A stretch of DNA of 64,000 nt from Lachnospiraceae bacterium (GCA_910575445.1 CAJTFW010000001.1:186001-250000), one strand, 5' to 3'. Counted from the stretch's first letter, positions 1-8,376 are shown. Notes: generated by a model not told the origin, from the letters alone. Made by a program: numbers and translations.

Positions 1-678
1 ATTCTGACCGGTACAGATTCCAGGGAAAATCAAAAGATTGATACTTTTGTAACAAACCATATCGCCTTTGGCACAGCGGGGATTCATCCGCACAATGCAG
101 ACAGAGCCAAAAAAGAAGACTTTGATTTGATAGAGAAGATAATCCTGCAAAATCCCAAAGTGGTGGCAGTCGGAGAGTGTGGATTGGATTTTGATAGGAT
201 GTTTTCAACAAAAGAAAATCAGATTCGCTGCTTAGAAAAACAGATTGTACTGGCAGAAAAGCTAGAAAAACCGTTGTTTTTACATGAGCGCAGCGCTTCC
301 TCTGAATTTGTCAAACGCTTTAAAAAACATCCCGACATCTGTAAAAAATCCGTCGTACACTGCTTTACCGGAAGTAAGGCTGTATTAGAGCAGTACCTTT
401 CGATGGGATTTTCCATCGGGATTACGGGCTGGATTTGCGATGACAGAAGGGCAAAAGAACTAAGAGAAGCCGTTAAAATCCTTCCGCTTGACCGTCTTCT
501 AATCGAGACGGACGCTCCTTATCTGACACCGCGTAATGTTCCGAATTTAGATAAAACTAACGTGCCGGAGAATATTGTCTATGTGGCAAGAGAGTTAGCA
601 AAATATAAGAAAGTCTCCGAAGAAGAAATCATCCACTGTGCTAGAGAGAATACGGAGCGGATTTTTGGGTTAGCGTAA
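1..678 (+). CDS. tatD: TatD family metal-dependent DNase, 5' end outside window
   Basis: TatD proteins are cytoplasmic TIM-barrel metallo-hydrolases with DNase activity. The frame is already open at base 1, so the first ATG inside the window (127) is not the true start; the N-terminal HxH metal pair lies upstream. Visible family motifs in order are GIHPH, VGECGLDF (metal-binding Glu), LHER, VVHCFTG (His) and IETDAPYLTPR near the end (metal-binding Asp). The stop is at 676-678. It reads like an intact housekeeping gene, and a hairpin-repeat cluster follows directly. Family assignment is secure; the substrate is not shown by sequence. Confidence 0.95.
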   Translation: MLTGTDSRENQKIDTFVTNHIAFGTAGIHPHNADRAKKEDFDLIEKIILQNPKVVAVGECGLDFDRMFSTKENQIRCLEKQIVLAEKLEKPLFLHERSASSEFVKRFKKHPDICKKSVVHCFTGSKAVLEQYLSMGFSIGITGWICDDRRAKELREAVKILPLDRLLIETDAPYLTPRNVPNLDKTNVPENIVYVARELAKYKKVSEEEIIHCARENTERIFGLA

Positions 679-708
679 TCATGAAGTTTGGGTTTAGAGG
701 ACGCTCGC

Positions 709-854
709 CATGGCCTGGCAGATGTTCCTTCCAGACCCCGCTCGCGCTTAATGAACGCCTATAGCGGTACTAAGCTCGCGACTGCGCGTGCCGCTTGCGC
801 TCGCTAAGTGCCGATGGCGTTCAATGGGTCTTGCAGGAACATCTGCCAGGTCAT
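709..854. repeat. Hairpin repeat element, copy 1
   Basis: A palindromic unit of about 146 bp. The outer arms 709-731 and 832-854 are reverse complements apart from a few positions. Between them lies a roughly 100-bp GC-rich core (about 732-832) that begins with GACCC and ends with GGGTC. The same core occurs in reverse orientation at about 995-1094, but there the outer arms have a different sequence. No coding potential is convincing. Confidence 0.8.
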
Positions 855-969
855 GTCGGGCTGTTTCTTGGCTTCGATACATACGCTTCGGGCGGAACAT
901 TTCACATATATGCTTTACACAATATTACGCGATAGTGTTATATAACTTATGGTTAGTCATAGTCAGCCA

Positions 970-1120
970 GGGCGGGAGGGGAGTAGGTTCCCCAAAGACC
1001 CATTGGACGCCATCGGCACTTAGCGAGCGCAAGCGGCACGCGCAGTCGCGAGCTTAGTACCGCTATAGGCGTTCATTAAGCGAGAGCGGGGTCTTTGGGG
1101 AACCTACTCCCCTCCCGTCC
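970..1120. repeat. Hairpin repeat element, copy 2 (inverted)
   Basis: The core at about 995-1094 is the near-exact reverse complement of copy 1 (I see about two mismatches). The flanking arms 970-1001 and 1089-1120 pair with each other over about 30 bp but are unrelated to the arms of copy 1. The 115 bases between the two copies (855-969) show no gene. The pair could form a very large cruciform or a structured RNA. Confidence 0.8.
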
Positions 1121-1147
1121 TAGCGTCCTTTATCTCTATTCCTTATA

Positions 1148-1197
1148 TTGACATTTAGAGTACACTATGTTATCATAAAGTTAGATTACAATATGTA
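1148..1197 (+). promoter_or_regulatory. blaI-blaR1 promoter with two BlaI-type operators
   Basis: A -35 TTGACA (1148-1153) and a -10 TATCAT (1171-1176) are 17 bp apart. TACACTATGT (1161-1170) sits in the spacer and TACAATATGTA (1187-1197) lies just downstream of the -10. Both fit the TACA-n-TGT core of BlaI/MecI operators. A dimer bound at either site would block polymerase, so the operon is probably autorepressed. Confidence 0.75.
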
Positions 1198-1217
1198 CAC
1201 TTAAAAGGAGAAAAACC

Positions 1218-1598
1218 ATGCAACAAGTATCAGACTATGAATTAGAACTTATGAAAGTTATCTGGGCGAATGGGGGAACGGCGCTCTATGCAGAGATTGT
1301 AGAAGCACTTTCTCAAAAAGGGATGAATTGGACAAAAAATACAATTATTACCCTTTTATCCCGCCTGATTGACAAAGGGTATCTAAAGACCAACAAAGTC
1401 GGGCGGCGAAATCGGTATTTGGCGTTGATTCAGGAGGGCGAATACCAACTGACACAGACAGAACATTTTGTAGATAAGATTTATGGAGGAAATGTAAAAG
1501 GGATGGTCTTAGCTCTGCTTCAGACAGAGATGCTCTCCGCAGAAGATTATGAAATATTGAAGGAATATTGGGAAAAAGCAGGTGAACAGGATGTATGA
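1218..1598 (+). CDS. blaI: BlaI/MecI/CopY family transcriptional repressor
   Basis: A 126-residue winged-helix repressor of the penicillinase-repressor family. The stretch WTKNTIITLLSRLIDKGYL is the recognition-helix/wing region typical of BlaI. In this family the repressor is cleaved when the partner BlaR1/MecR1 metalloprotease senses an inducer. Here the partner follows directly, overlapping by 8 bp, so the two are co-translated. RBS AAGGAG lies 1205-1210. The target besides its own promoter is unknown: no beta-lactamase gene is in the window. Confidence 0.93.
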   Translation: MQQVSDYELELMKVIWANGGTALYAEIVEALSQKGMNWTKNTIITLLSRLIDKGYLKTNKVGRRNRYLALIQEGEYQLTQTEHFVDKIYGGNVKGMVLALLQTEMLSAEDYEILKEYWEKAGEQDV

Positions 1599-3666
1599 GT
1601 TGTGGAAGATGGTATTGTCGTTGTCTTTATCTGGGACAGTTGTGATTGTGGCACTCTTTCTTTTCTGCCGGCTTTTTGGGAAAAGGTTTGGAAAAGGTTG
1701 GCAGTATTATATATGGCTTGTAGCAGTGTTTCGGCTTTTGGTGCCATTTTCTGTAGATATCAATCTGATAGGGCAGGCTATTTTAGAGCTGGAGCAAAAT
1801 CGGGCAGAAAGTATAGAAGCTGTCTACGCATTTCCAGATAATATAACTGAGACAGAAGGTGTAAAGACAACCTATGAAAAGGAAACAGGTGCCATCTACC
1901 AGGAAGTGCGGTGGGCTTCTGATAACAAAGCGTCTGCTGGATTTGTGAATATTTTAACAGATAATCTGACGATGCTTTGGTTAGTAGTTGCCTTTTTTTT
2001 ATTGGTATATAAAGTGGCAGCTTATCATAGCTTTGTCAGATATATTTGTGCAAGCAGTATTCCGGCAGATGTCGAACTTTTAGAGTCCTTTGGAAAGATT
2101 GTAGAAGAAAAGAAAATCAAAAAAACAATAGGACTTTATCTCAATGCCAATATATCTTCTCCGCTTTTGGTAGGATGCTTTCGGCCATGTATTATTTTGC
2201 CAACAAGAGAATTTCTGGCATCGGATTTTTATTATGTTATCTTACATGAGCTTACACATGAGAGAAGAATGGATGCATTGTATAAATGGCTGGTACAGGT
2301 GGCCCTTTGTCTGCACTGGTTTAACCCCTTTGTCTGGCTTATGGGACGGGAAATCAACCGGGCCTGTGAACTGTCTTGTGATGAAGCGGTTATCAGCAGA
2401 TTAGATAAAGAAGCAAAACATGCCTATGGAGATACCCTGCTTCGGGCAGCCAAAGAAGGAGGTTCTTTTCATGCTGGTTTTGGAGGTATGACCATGTGCG
2501 AGAGCGGGCGATTACTAAAGAGAAGACTTCAGGCTATCCTTGTCTATCAGAAAAGACCAGGATGGATAAAAGCCGTCTCTTTTGTGATAGCAGTTACCAC
2601 TTTTTTTGGTGCGGTGACTTTAGGCGCTTATGCCAGACCCAAGAGGACGCCAGCGATAGTTACAAGCGGTGGAAATGATTTTCTTTTGTCAGATAAAAGT
2701 GAAGTTATCGAAAGAGATAAGGTGTTCTATATTTTATGTGATGGTATGACAGAAGAAGAAGTACCCATAGGAGGCGTGGTAGATGGGATAATGATAGTGG
2801 TGGTACATAGAGATTACTATAGTTCGGTTACATTATCCAGTGATAAGCAAGAACTTGTTGAGGAAGCCAAAGATATTTGCCGGGATATGCAAGATAAGAA
2901 CATAATGACAGAAGCAGATGCCAAGCGGATTATAGAGACTGCTAGAGAACTTCATCGCCAGTATCTGTCGGAGGAAGATTCAGAATATATAAATTATTAT
3001 TTTATACAAAGTATGTACTATCGGGATTCGTATCTTTTTTCAGTGGGATATGATATCAGCAAGAAGGATATGGAAAATCATACCAATAAAGAGATTGTCT
3101 TAGAAGACGGAGAGCAGTTAACGTTGTCTTTTGCAGATGCTTATAAAGAATGGGCAGAAAATGAAGAATTTCTCCAGATACTAAGTGAACTTTTTTCAGA
3201 ATTTCGACAAAAGACAGAGAAACGAGTCTCTCGTATTGAGCGTCCGCTGATTAGCCAGATTGAGTATGTGGGGGATGATATTGAAAGCCTGTGTAAGACA
3301 TATTATGAACAAGACGACATTGCCCGTTTTTCCTGTGTATTTCCAGAACTTCCTAAGGAGGGGCAGAAAGAATATCTGGAAAAAGCATTTCAAGAAGATA
3401 AGATTGCTTATTTCGCGATTATTCTTGATGATATGTATGAGAAAGGTTATCTGGATAATGCGATGGTGAATGAATATGTAGAACGCACATATGAAAACGA
3501 TTATATTGCTTATTTTAGTATCTGTATAGAGTATCTTAGCGAGGAAGGCAGACAGGAATGGAAGGAAAAAGTACCTGAGGAGAGAAGGATGCCTTATGGT
3601 AAGAAATTACAGGAATTATTAGAGGACTTGGAGGAGGATTGGGAAGAGGAAGACTGGGACTGGTAG
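1591..3666 (+). CDS. blaR1: BlaR1/MecR1-like M56 membrane metalloprotease sensor
   Basis: A membrane sensor of about 690 residues. Hydrophobic segments fall near residues 10-30, 40-55, 125-145 and 325-345. The zinc protease motif HELTH is near residue 220, HWFNP near 243, and the downstream Glu region reads CELSCDEA. ATG 1591 is chosen over GTG 1582 because AGGTG at 1580-1584 is well spaced for it. In classical BlaR1 the extracellular C-terminus is a penicillin-binding domain with SxxK. Here the roughly 340-residue C-terminal part lacks a recognisable one and holds three related segments (DDIARFSCVF, DKIAYFAIIL, NDYIAYFSIC), then an acidic Trp-rich end (EEDWEEEDWDW). The signal sensed may therefore not be a beta-lactam. 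Confidence 0.9.
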   Translation: MYELWKMVLSLSLSGTVVIVALFLFCRLFGKRFGKGWQYYIWLVAVFRLLVPFSVDINLIGQAILELEQNRAESIEAVYAFPDNITETEGVKTTYEKETGAIYQEVRWASDNKASAGFVNILTDNLTMLWLVVAFFLLVYKVAAYHSFVRYICASSIPADVELLESFGKIVEEKKIKKTIGLYLNANISSPLLVGCFRPCIILPTREFLASDFYYVILHELTHERRMDALYKWLVQVALCLHWFNPFVWLMGREINRACELSCDEAVISRLDKEAKHAYGDTLLRAAKEGGSFHAGFGGMTMCESGRLLKRRLQAILVYQKRPGWIKAVSFVIAVTTFFGAVTLGAYARPKRTPAIVTSGGNDFLLSDKSEVIERDKVFYILCDGMTEEEVPIGGVVDGIMIVVVHRDYYSSVTLSSDKQELVEEAKDICRDMQDKNIMTEADAKRIIETARELHRQYLSEEDSEYINYYFIQSMYYRDSYLFSVGYDISKKDMENHTNKEIVLEDGEQLTLSFADAYKEWAENEEFLQILSELFSEFRQKTEKRVSRIERPLISQIEYVGDDIESLCKTYYEQDDIARFSCVFPELPKEGQKEYLEKAFQEDKIAYFAIILDDMYEKGYLDNAMVNEYVERTYENDYIAYFSICIEYLSEEGRQEWKEKVPEERRMPYGKKLQELLEDLEEDWEEEDWDW

Positions 3667-3685
3667 CTGATGATTGATAAAGATG

Positions 3686-3711
3686 CGGACTCTTTGGAGT
3701 CCGTTTTCTGT
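3686..3711 (+). terminator. Terminator of blaI-blaR1
   Basis: Stem CGGACT (3686-3691) / AGTCCG (3698-3703), 6-base loop, then a T-rich run. It follows the blaR1 stop by 20 bp. Confidence 0.8.
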
Positions 3712-3858
3712 TTTGGGGCATAAAAATAGAACGATTGTAAAAGAAAGAAAATATGTGGTACAATAGGGGAAAACAGAGAGATGGGATGAATATTATGATT
3801 CTTTATCATACATTATCAGCATTGAATTGTTTGACATTTGAAAGGAGTGACATCATCT

Positions 3859-3930
3859 ATGACCGAAAAAGAAAGAAATGATTATTTGATGTGGTATAAA
3901 AAAGTTGACACCCTATTCTCAAGGATTTGA
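3859..3930 (+). pseudogene. 5' stub of a gene cut by an IS3 element
   Basis: A 23-codon frame starts MTEKERNDYLMWYKK behind a good RBS (AAAGGAG at 3840-3846) and runs into IS sequence at about 3904, where it soon stops. The native part is too short to name. It marks a disrupted gene whose remainder is not in the neighbourhood. Confidence 0.45.
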
Positions 3931-3961
3931 GATATAATCAAGAGAATAAGGAATGAATAAA

Positions 3962-4300
3962 ATGGTAGAAAACAGACAATACGACCACAAATACAAAGTA
4001 CAAGCCGTGAAGTTTGCAAGAGAAATTGGACAGGCTAAGGCCGCTAAAGAGCTAGGGGTTCCCAAGAATACCATGTATGGCTGGATGAGAGCCAACCGCC
4101 TTGGTAATCTTGACCTTGGAGCTGGCTCACAGACACCACAAAGCGCTATGACGCTTAACGAGGAACTCATCCAGTTCCGCTAACAGGTGAAAAAACAGGA
4201 AAAAGAAATTAGACGTTTGAAGAAAGAAAATGACTTTTTGGAGGAAGCCAGCGCTTTTTTCGCCGCGAGCCGTCTGAAGTCAGCAAAAACGAAAGAATAA
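3962..4300 (+). pseudogene. IS3-family OrfA, interrupted by a stop codon
   Basis: OrfA is the HTH subunit of IS3-family transposases. Residues 1-74 (VENRQYDHKYKVQAVKFAR, then AAKELGVPKNTMYGWM) form the helix-turn-helix. A TAA at 4181-4183 breaks the frame, but the same frame continues with a leucine-zipper-like tail (KKQEKEIRRLKKENDFLEEA) to TAA 4298-4300, as expected of full-length OrfA. The left IS end lies near 3904 (TTGACACCCTATTCTC). The ATG at 3962 suits the RBS better than that at 3953. The element is dead, because OrfB is also truncated. Confidence 0.8.
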
Positions 4301-4482
4301 AGTTTATTACAATAAAGACGAAAGACGGCGATTCAAAAGGGGATATTGCATTTTTCTGCTGGACACTCCATGTCAGCAGGCAGGGATTTTACCAGTATCT
4401 CGCAAATAAAGACCGTCCATGGAAATATCAGCCCTTGGCGGATGCCATGAAAGAAATCCTGGAGGAAGATGAATGCAATGAT
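4300..4482 (+). pseudogene. IS3-family OrfB, N-terminal fragment
   Basis: The frame is -1 relative to OrfA, as in IS3-family programmed frameshifting. It reads GDIAFFCWTLHVSRQGFYQY and EILEEDECNDT, typical of the start of OrfB before the DDE core. It ends abruptly near 4480, where sequence of the oppositely oriented IS30-type fragment begins. The catalytic domain is absent. Confidence 0.75.
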
Positions 4483-4489
4483 ACCGCCT

Positions 4490-4976
4490 CATGGCGGGAG
4501 AGATTGACACCCTGCTTAGAAGAAGAGCGAAGCTCCTCATACTTACGATGTGCAAAGCGGGCATTGTAAATATATTTATAAGGAACGGTACAGCGGCTGC
4601 GGGGTTTCTCACAGCCGTTGCAGACATAGGGAGCCGTGTCGAGACGTCTGCACTGCTCTTTGACAAAAGAAGGACACACCTGATTGCATTTGATGCAAGA
4701 AGCGCATTTCGTGTCGCAGAGGATGATTTTACTGCAGACATTGGTTTTACGACAGCGGAAGCGTCTGGTACAGAAGTTGTGAGGGTTGTTGAAAATCCGT
4801 TTGGGATGTACATCATCCATCCTGTGGAGCCTGACCTCTTTGGAGATGGTAGAGGGATCCTTACAAAGGAATCTGGCGATGTCTTTAAAAGAACGTCCCT
4901 GCTCCAAAGAATCCTCGATATACTGTCTGTCAGTGAGAGTAAGGTGTTTCTGATTACCTGGAATGATACTGGACAT
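4490..4976 (-). pseudogene. IS30-family transposase, C-terminally truncated
   Basis: The N-terminal part is typical of IS30 transposases: an HTH region LTLTDRQYIEDSLEQGRSF and ARFLCKDPSTISKEVRLHR, then a Cys-rich stretch (CSKIILCDTKCASCIKCNQVC), ending YEELRSSSKQGVNLS. The DDE catalytic core should follow but the sequence switches to the IS3 OrfB fragment near 4490. An opposite-strand frame of similar length (4491-5033) is a shadow. The gene cannot encode an active transposase. Confidence 0.8.
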
Positions 4977-5060
4977 AATGATACCTCCTGTTTCTGCTAT
5001 CTGATCATTGATAGAAGGATATCATATTTGTGAAAGAATAAATTCTGATTGAGTAAGACT

Positions 5061-5092
5061 AAATTCCACACCGCTTACGCAGAGTGGAATTT
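5061..5092. repeat. Perfect inverted repeat downstream of the IS30 fragment
   Basis: AAATTCCAC (5061-5069) and GTGGAATTT (5084-5092) form a perfect 9-bp stem with a 14-base loop. It lies between the IS30 remnant and the Rpn gene promoter, and may belong to the IS end or act as a terminator on either strand. Confidence 0.5.
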
Positions 5093-5135
5093 AAAATTTC
5101 ATTTTTCGAACGTTATCGAAGAAGCTCAGATACGC

Positions 5136-5164
5136 TTGAAAAAAAGCAGATGCTTTAGTATAAT
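5136..5164 (+). promoter_or_regulatory. Promoter of the Rpn-family gene
   Basis: TTGAAA (5136-5141), 17-bp spacer, TATAAT (5159-5164), 60 bp before the start codon. Confidence 0.6.
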
Positions 5165-5224
5165 GGAACCATGGCAGAAACGGGAATCTGATGGGATGTC
5201 TGCCATTCATGAGAAAGGTGGTAG

Positions 5225-6214
5225 ATGCCATTGAGAGCAGATACAATCACAAAGGATTATGTAAAAGATGCAGGCGTGTTTGCCGATATTTTTAATTACT
5301 ATATTTACGGTGGGCGGCAGGTAATCCTACCAGAGCAGCTCACGGAGCATGATTCCACGAAGATAGCGCTGCCATACGGTGCGGACGGCGCAGTGGTTCC
5401 CGTCCAGAAATTCCGTGATGTGCAGAAGCTGTATGCGGCAATGACGGATGGGAAGATGGAATATGTCCTCTACGGCGCGGAGAATCAAGCTGAAATTCAT
5501 TATGCTATGCCTGTTAAGAACAATCTCTATGATGCGCTGGAATACGCAGGGCAGGTGGAAGAGGCGGCAAAGTCGCACCGGAAAGAAATGAAGCGGAAAA
5601 AAGAGGAGGGGGAAACGTTTGCAGAAGAAGGCGGGAAAACACCAAGCACAGGTGAATTCTTAAGCGGTTTCTGGGTGGAAGACAGGCTGGTGCCGTCTAT
5701 CACGGTGACTGTATTTTTCGGCTCGGAAGAGTGGGATGGGCCGTTAAGCCTCTTTGAGATGATGGATGTTTCAGACCCAGAGGTGCTTGCTTGCATGGAC
5801 AATTACCATGTGCGGCTAATCGCACCAGCGCAGATGACGGATGAGGAGATTATGAAATTCCAGTCCAGCCTGCGGGAGGTCATGCTGTTCATCAAGTATT
5901 CGAAGGACAAGGAAAACTTGAGCAGGGTACTGGCGGCCAATGAAAGGCGTTTCCGGGAAGTGGAGCGCAGGGCGGCGGATGTGATTGAAGCGATTACAAA
6001 TTCGGGCATAAAATATGATGAAGAAGACGAGGTGGTTAATGTGTGCCAGGCAATTCAGGAAATAAGAAAAGAATCTGAACGGGATGGGGAATTAAAGAAG
6101 GCCAGGGAAGCGGCTGGAAAATTGTATGAAATGGGACTTGATACAGATAAGATAGCCCAAGCGGTTGGCTATGCTGTGGAAACAGTAAAGGGTTGGCTTG
6201 AGCTTGAATCATAA
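5225..6214 (+). CDS. Rpn family recombination-promoting nuclease / putative transposase
   Basis: A 329-residue protein whose N-terminus (ITKDYVKDAGVFADIFNYYI, then GGRQVILPEQL) matches the Rpn/PD-(D/E)XK putative transposase family that is widespread in Lachnospiraceae. A lysine/glutamate-rich linker (about residues 115-145) interrupts the nuclease region. The C-terminal end (KAREAAGKLYEMGLDTDKIA, then GYAVETVKGWL) looks like the small helical motif these proteins often end with. Family members nick or cut DNA and stimulate RecA-independent recombination. RBS GAAAGGTGG precedes the ATG. It is intact and has its own promoter, unlike the dead IS fragments on both sides. Confidence 0.85.
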   Translation: MPLRADTITKDYVKDAGVFADIFNYYIYGGRQVILPEQLTEHDSTKIALPYGADGAVVPVQKFRDVQKLYAAMTDGKMEYVLYGAENQAEIHYAMPVKNNLYDALEYAGQVEEAAKSHRKEMKRKKEEGETFAEEGGKTPSTGEFLSGFWVEDRLVPSITVTVFFGSEEWDGPLSLFEMMDVSDPEVLACMDNYHVRLIAPAQMTDEEIMKFQSSLREVMLFIKYSKDKENLSRVLAANERRFREVERRAADVIEAITNSGIKYDEEDEVVNVCQAIQEIRKESERDGELKKAREAAGKLYEMGLDTDKIAQAVGYAVETVKGWLELES

Positions 6215-6275
6215 TGCATAGTGATGTGTTGATACTCCTGAACAATATTTAACAACGGTCCAGGTGGCAATCTTA

Positions 6276-6395
6276 AATTGATGTCATAGGAATTTAGGTA
6301 CTAACAGGCAAAAGTATTGAAAAATAGCTTAAAATCAAGGGTTTTTGAGCATAGAGGGGTTCACCGGAGTAGTTGGTAGGCCTCTCTTTTTTGCG
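6276..6395 (+). repeat. Dispersed repeat A with terminator-like end
   Basis: From AATTGATGTCATAGGAATT to the T-run near 6392 this closely resembles 37442-37560. Shared blocks include AAAGTATTGAA and GCTTAAAATCAAGGGTTTT. It ends in a hairpin, AGAGG (6353-6357) / CCTCT (6381-6385), followed by Ts. In the other copy the stem sequence differs but still pairs. Confidence 0.7.
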
Positions 6396-6436
6396 TTTTT
6401 GATGCCGCTGATAGGATGGCGATTGGGGCAAAATTA

Positions 6437-6494
6437 TACTATCACGCAAAAGTCGGCAGTTTCCGTGATAGTATCCGAGTTTTGCGTGAAAGTA
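6437..6494. repeat. Palindromic element, copy 1
   Basis: TACTATCACGCAAAA (6437-6451) and TTTTGCGTGAAAGTA (6480-6494) are inverted repeats with one mismatch. The centre contains TTTCCGTGATAGTATCCGAG. A related element with the central motif inverted lies at 39277-39349. Confidence 0.65.
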
Positions 6495-6806
6495 TAAGGG
6501 CTGGATGACGGCTCTTTTTTGTGTTCATTCCTGAAAAATAGTTGTTTTGTACAACCTAGGTGAAAAACAGGAAATTTTTATGGTATTATTCAGAGGGTGC
6601 TTTTGCTTTATTGGGAACAGTTCTTTGCCGAAGTAATAGGAAAGAGCGGAATTCATCAATGGCTTGTGTGGATTATCGGCAAAGCATGGAAAATCTGAAA
6701 TCCTATATGCAGCGCCAGTGGAGCCTTGTTGGAGGAATGGCTGGCACGTTCAGGGTGAGATGGTCAAGTATTCTTGTAACACTCATAAGGAAATAATTGC
6801 CAGTCA
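6495..6806. other. Region without a convincing gene
   Basis: A 78-codon plus-strand frame (6560-6796) exists but I recognise no family. It changes apparent coding frame near 6750 (a neighbouring frame continues EMVKYSCNTHKEIIASHYA). I treat it as decayed sequence between the palindromic element and an IS3 remnant. Confidence 0.4.
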
Positions 6807-7112
6807 TTATGCTTGTGTTCTCTTTTCAAATGGTGTCTGATATCCATTGGAGGAATGCGGACGTGTATGATTGTAATAAACATATACATACTCCATAGTT
6901 GCTTTATTTAGTTCCTCATCTGATGAAAAACGATGTTTACGAATAAATTCTGCTTTGAATGTTCCATTGGTGAATTGTCGTAAGGACACCCAGCTTTACT
7001 CATGCTCTGCAATACTCCAGCTTCTTTACAGAAATCGGTAAATGTACGTGAAGTATACTGTTAGCCTTGATCACTGTGCAGTAGCAGACCTTGGAGATGA
7101 TGATTTCTTTCT
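6807..7112 (-). pseudogene. IS3-family OrfB, C-terminal remnant
   Basis: The minus strand encodes the end of an IS3/IS150-type DDE transposase: LLHSDQG, then YTSRTFTDFCKEAGVLQSMS, KAGCPYDNSPME and finally YYNHTRPHSSNGYQTPFEKR. There is a stop after LLHSDQG and a frameshift near 6960. It adjoins the truncated hsdS and probably caused that truncation. Confidence 0.8.
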
Positions 7113-7117
7113 AAGTT

Positions 7118-7736
7118 AGGTAAAAAGATTGCATTAAATAATGAGATAAACGATAATTTACAGCAACAAGCACAAGCAATTTATGTTTCTATGTTCGTTA
7201 GCAACGTCAGTTCTGATTGGCAGCAAGGTCATCTTTCTGATCTTATCACTGTAAAGTATGGGAAAGACCATAAGAAATTAGCTGATGGGAACTATCCTGT
7301 ATATGGGTCTGGCGGTATTATGCGTTATGTTGAACGTCCGCTATATGATAAAGAATCTGTTCTTATACCAAGAAAAGGAACACTCAATAATGTCATGTAT
7401 GTTAATCAACCGTTTTGGTCTGTTGATACTATGTTCTATACCGAGATGCGGGTACCAAATATTGCGAAGTTTATCTATCACTTTGTAAAAAATAAAAACC
7501 TTGCCTCGATGAATGCTGGATCAGCTGTTCCAAGCATGACAACGGACATTTTGAATGCAATGGAGATAGCTATTCCTTCTACATCTGAATTTGAAGAATT
7601 TGAAACAATAGTATCTCCTATGTATCATGCAATGCAGGAGAATAATATTCAATCAGCAAAACTTGCAGAACTACCTGACTCACTATTGCCTAAATTCATG
7701 TCCGGTGAGATTGATGTATCTGCTATCCGACTTTAA
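7118..7736 (+). pseudogene. hsdS: HsdS type I specificity subunit, only the 3' half
   Basis: The frame is open from the IS remnant. It begins with the conserved inter-domain helix (LGKKIALNNEINDNLQQQAQ), passes through a complete second target-recognition domain (LSDLITVKYGKDHKKL to FYTEMRVPNIAKFIYHFVKN and SAVPSMTTDILNAMEIAIP) and ends with the distal helix and SLLPKFMSGEIDVSAIRL. The first recognition domain is missing, so the protein cannot define a normal bipartite site, although half-size HsdS proteins can sometimes dimerise. No hsdM is present nearby. Confidence 0.85.
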
Positions 7737-7749
7737 ATACTAATTATCA

Positions 7750-7783
7750 TTGCCTTTCCATTACTTATATGATACAATATCAT
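7750..7783 (+). promoter_or_regulatory. Toxin-antitoxin promoter and operator
   Basis: TTGCCT (7750-7755), 17 bp, TACAAT (7773-7778). A perfect palindrome ATGATA-CAA-TATCAT (7769-7783) covers the -10, as expected for autoregulation by a DinJ-type antitoxin or its complex with the toxin. Confidence 0.7.
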
Positions 7784-7806
7784 TACAAAATCAATGGAGG
7801 TGCAAT

Positions 7807-8070
7807 ATGGCAACACTACAGATTCGTATTGATGACACGTTAAAAAAACAAGCAGATACATTGTTTTCCAGTCTTGGATTAGATACATCCACAGCGATTC
7901 GCATTTTTTTAAATGCATCTATTGAAAATGCAGGAATTCCTTTTTCTGTGCGACATAAGACAATCCCTGATTCTCTTCAAGAAGCAATTTATGACAGCAG
8001 GCTTCAAAGAAATCTGAATGGTCCTTTTGACAATGCTGAAGATGCGGTTGCTTCTATGTTAGAGGACTGA
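7807..8070 (+). CDS. dinJ: RelB/DinJ family antitoxin
   Basis: An 87-residue antitoxin with an N-terminal ribbon-helix-helix domain (ATLQIRIDDTLKKQADTLFS, LGLDTSTAIRIFL) and a C-terminal toxin-binding tail. The start at 7807 follows GGAGGTG (7798-7804); an upstream in-frame ATG (7750) lies inside the promoter. The toxin gene starts 3 bp after the stop. In this family the antitoxin binds and inhibits a YafQ-type RNase and represses its own promoter. Confidence 0.92.
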   Translation: MATLQIRIDDTLKKQADTLFSSLGLDTSTAIRIFLNASIENAGIPFSVRHKTIPDSLQEAIYDSRLQRNLNGPFDNAEDAVASMLED

Positions 8071-8073
8071 TTT

Positions 8074-8352
8074 ATGTATCAAATTGTCTATACCAATCGT
8101 ATGAAAAAAGATGCTAAATTGATGAAAAAAAGAGGCAAGGATATGAGAAAACTTGTCCATGTACTTTCACTGCTTGCAAGTGGTAATCCATTACCTGTTC
8201 AGTATAGAGACCATTCATTGATGGGCAATTTACAAGACTTTAGAGAATGTCATATAGAACCAGACTGGCTACTTATGTATCAAATTTATGAAGACACCCT
8301 TATTCTTTCTGCGACCGCGACTGGCAGTCATGTTGACTTATTCGGAAAATAA
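8074..8352 (+). CDS. yafQ: YafQ family mRNA interferase toxin
   Basis: A 92-residue RelE-superfamily toxin. The conserved YafQ residues are visible: YRDHSLMGNLQDFRECHIEP holds the two central His with Arg, and the C-terminus TATGSHVDLFGK carries the catalytic His. Family members cleave mRNA in the ribosomal A site. It is translationally coupled to the antitoxin. The pair sits between hsdS and hsdR fragments and is apparently intact although both restriction genes are broken. Confidence 0.92.
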   Translation: MYQIVYTNRMKKDAKLMKKRGKDMRKLVHVLSLLASGNPLPVQYRDHSLMGNLQDFRECHIEPDWLLMYQIYEDTLILSATATGSHVDLFGK

Positions 8353-8376
8353 AACTATCTTAAGCTACCCATAGAC

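Noticed and set aside
788-1057. 89-codon plus-strand frame
   Set aside because: It runs through the loops and arms of the hairpin repeats; the composition follows the palindrome and there is no RBS.
4491-5033. 180-codon plus-strand frame opposite the IS30 fragment
   Set aside because: The minus strand carries the recognisable IS30 HTH and Cys-rich region, so this is its shadow.
6560-6796. 78-codon frame between the palindrome and the IS3 remnant
   Set aside because: The apparent coding frame changes and no family is recognised; kept only as decayed sequence.
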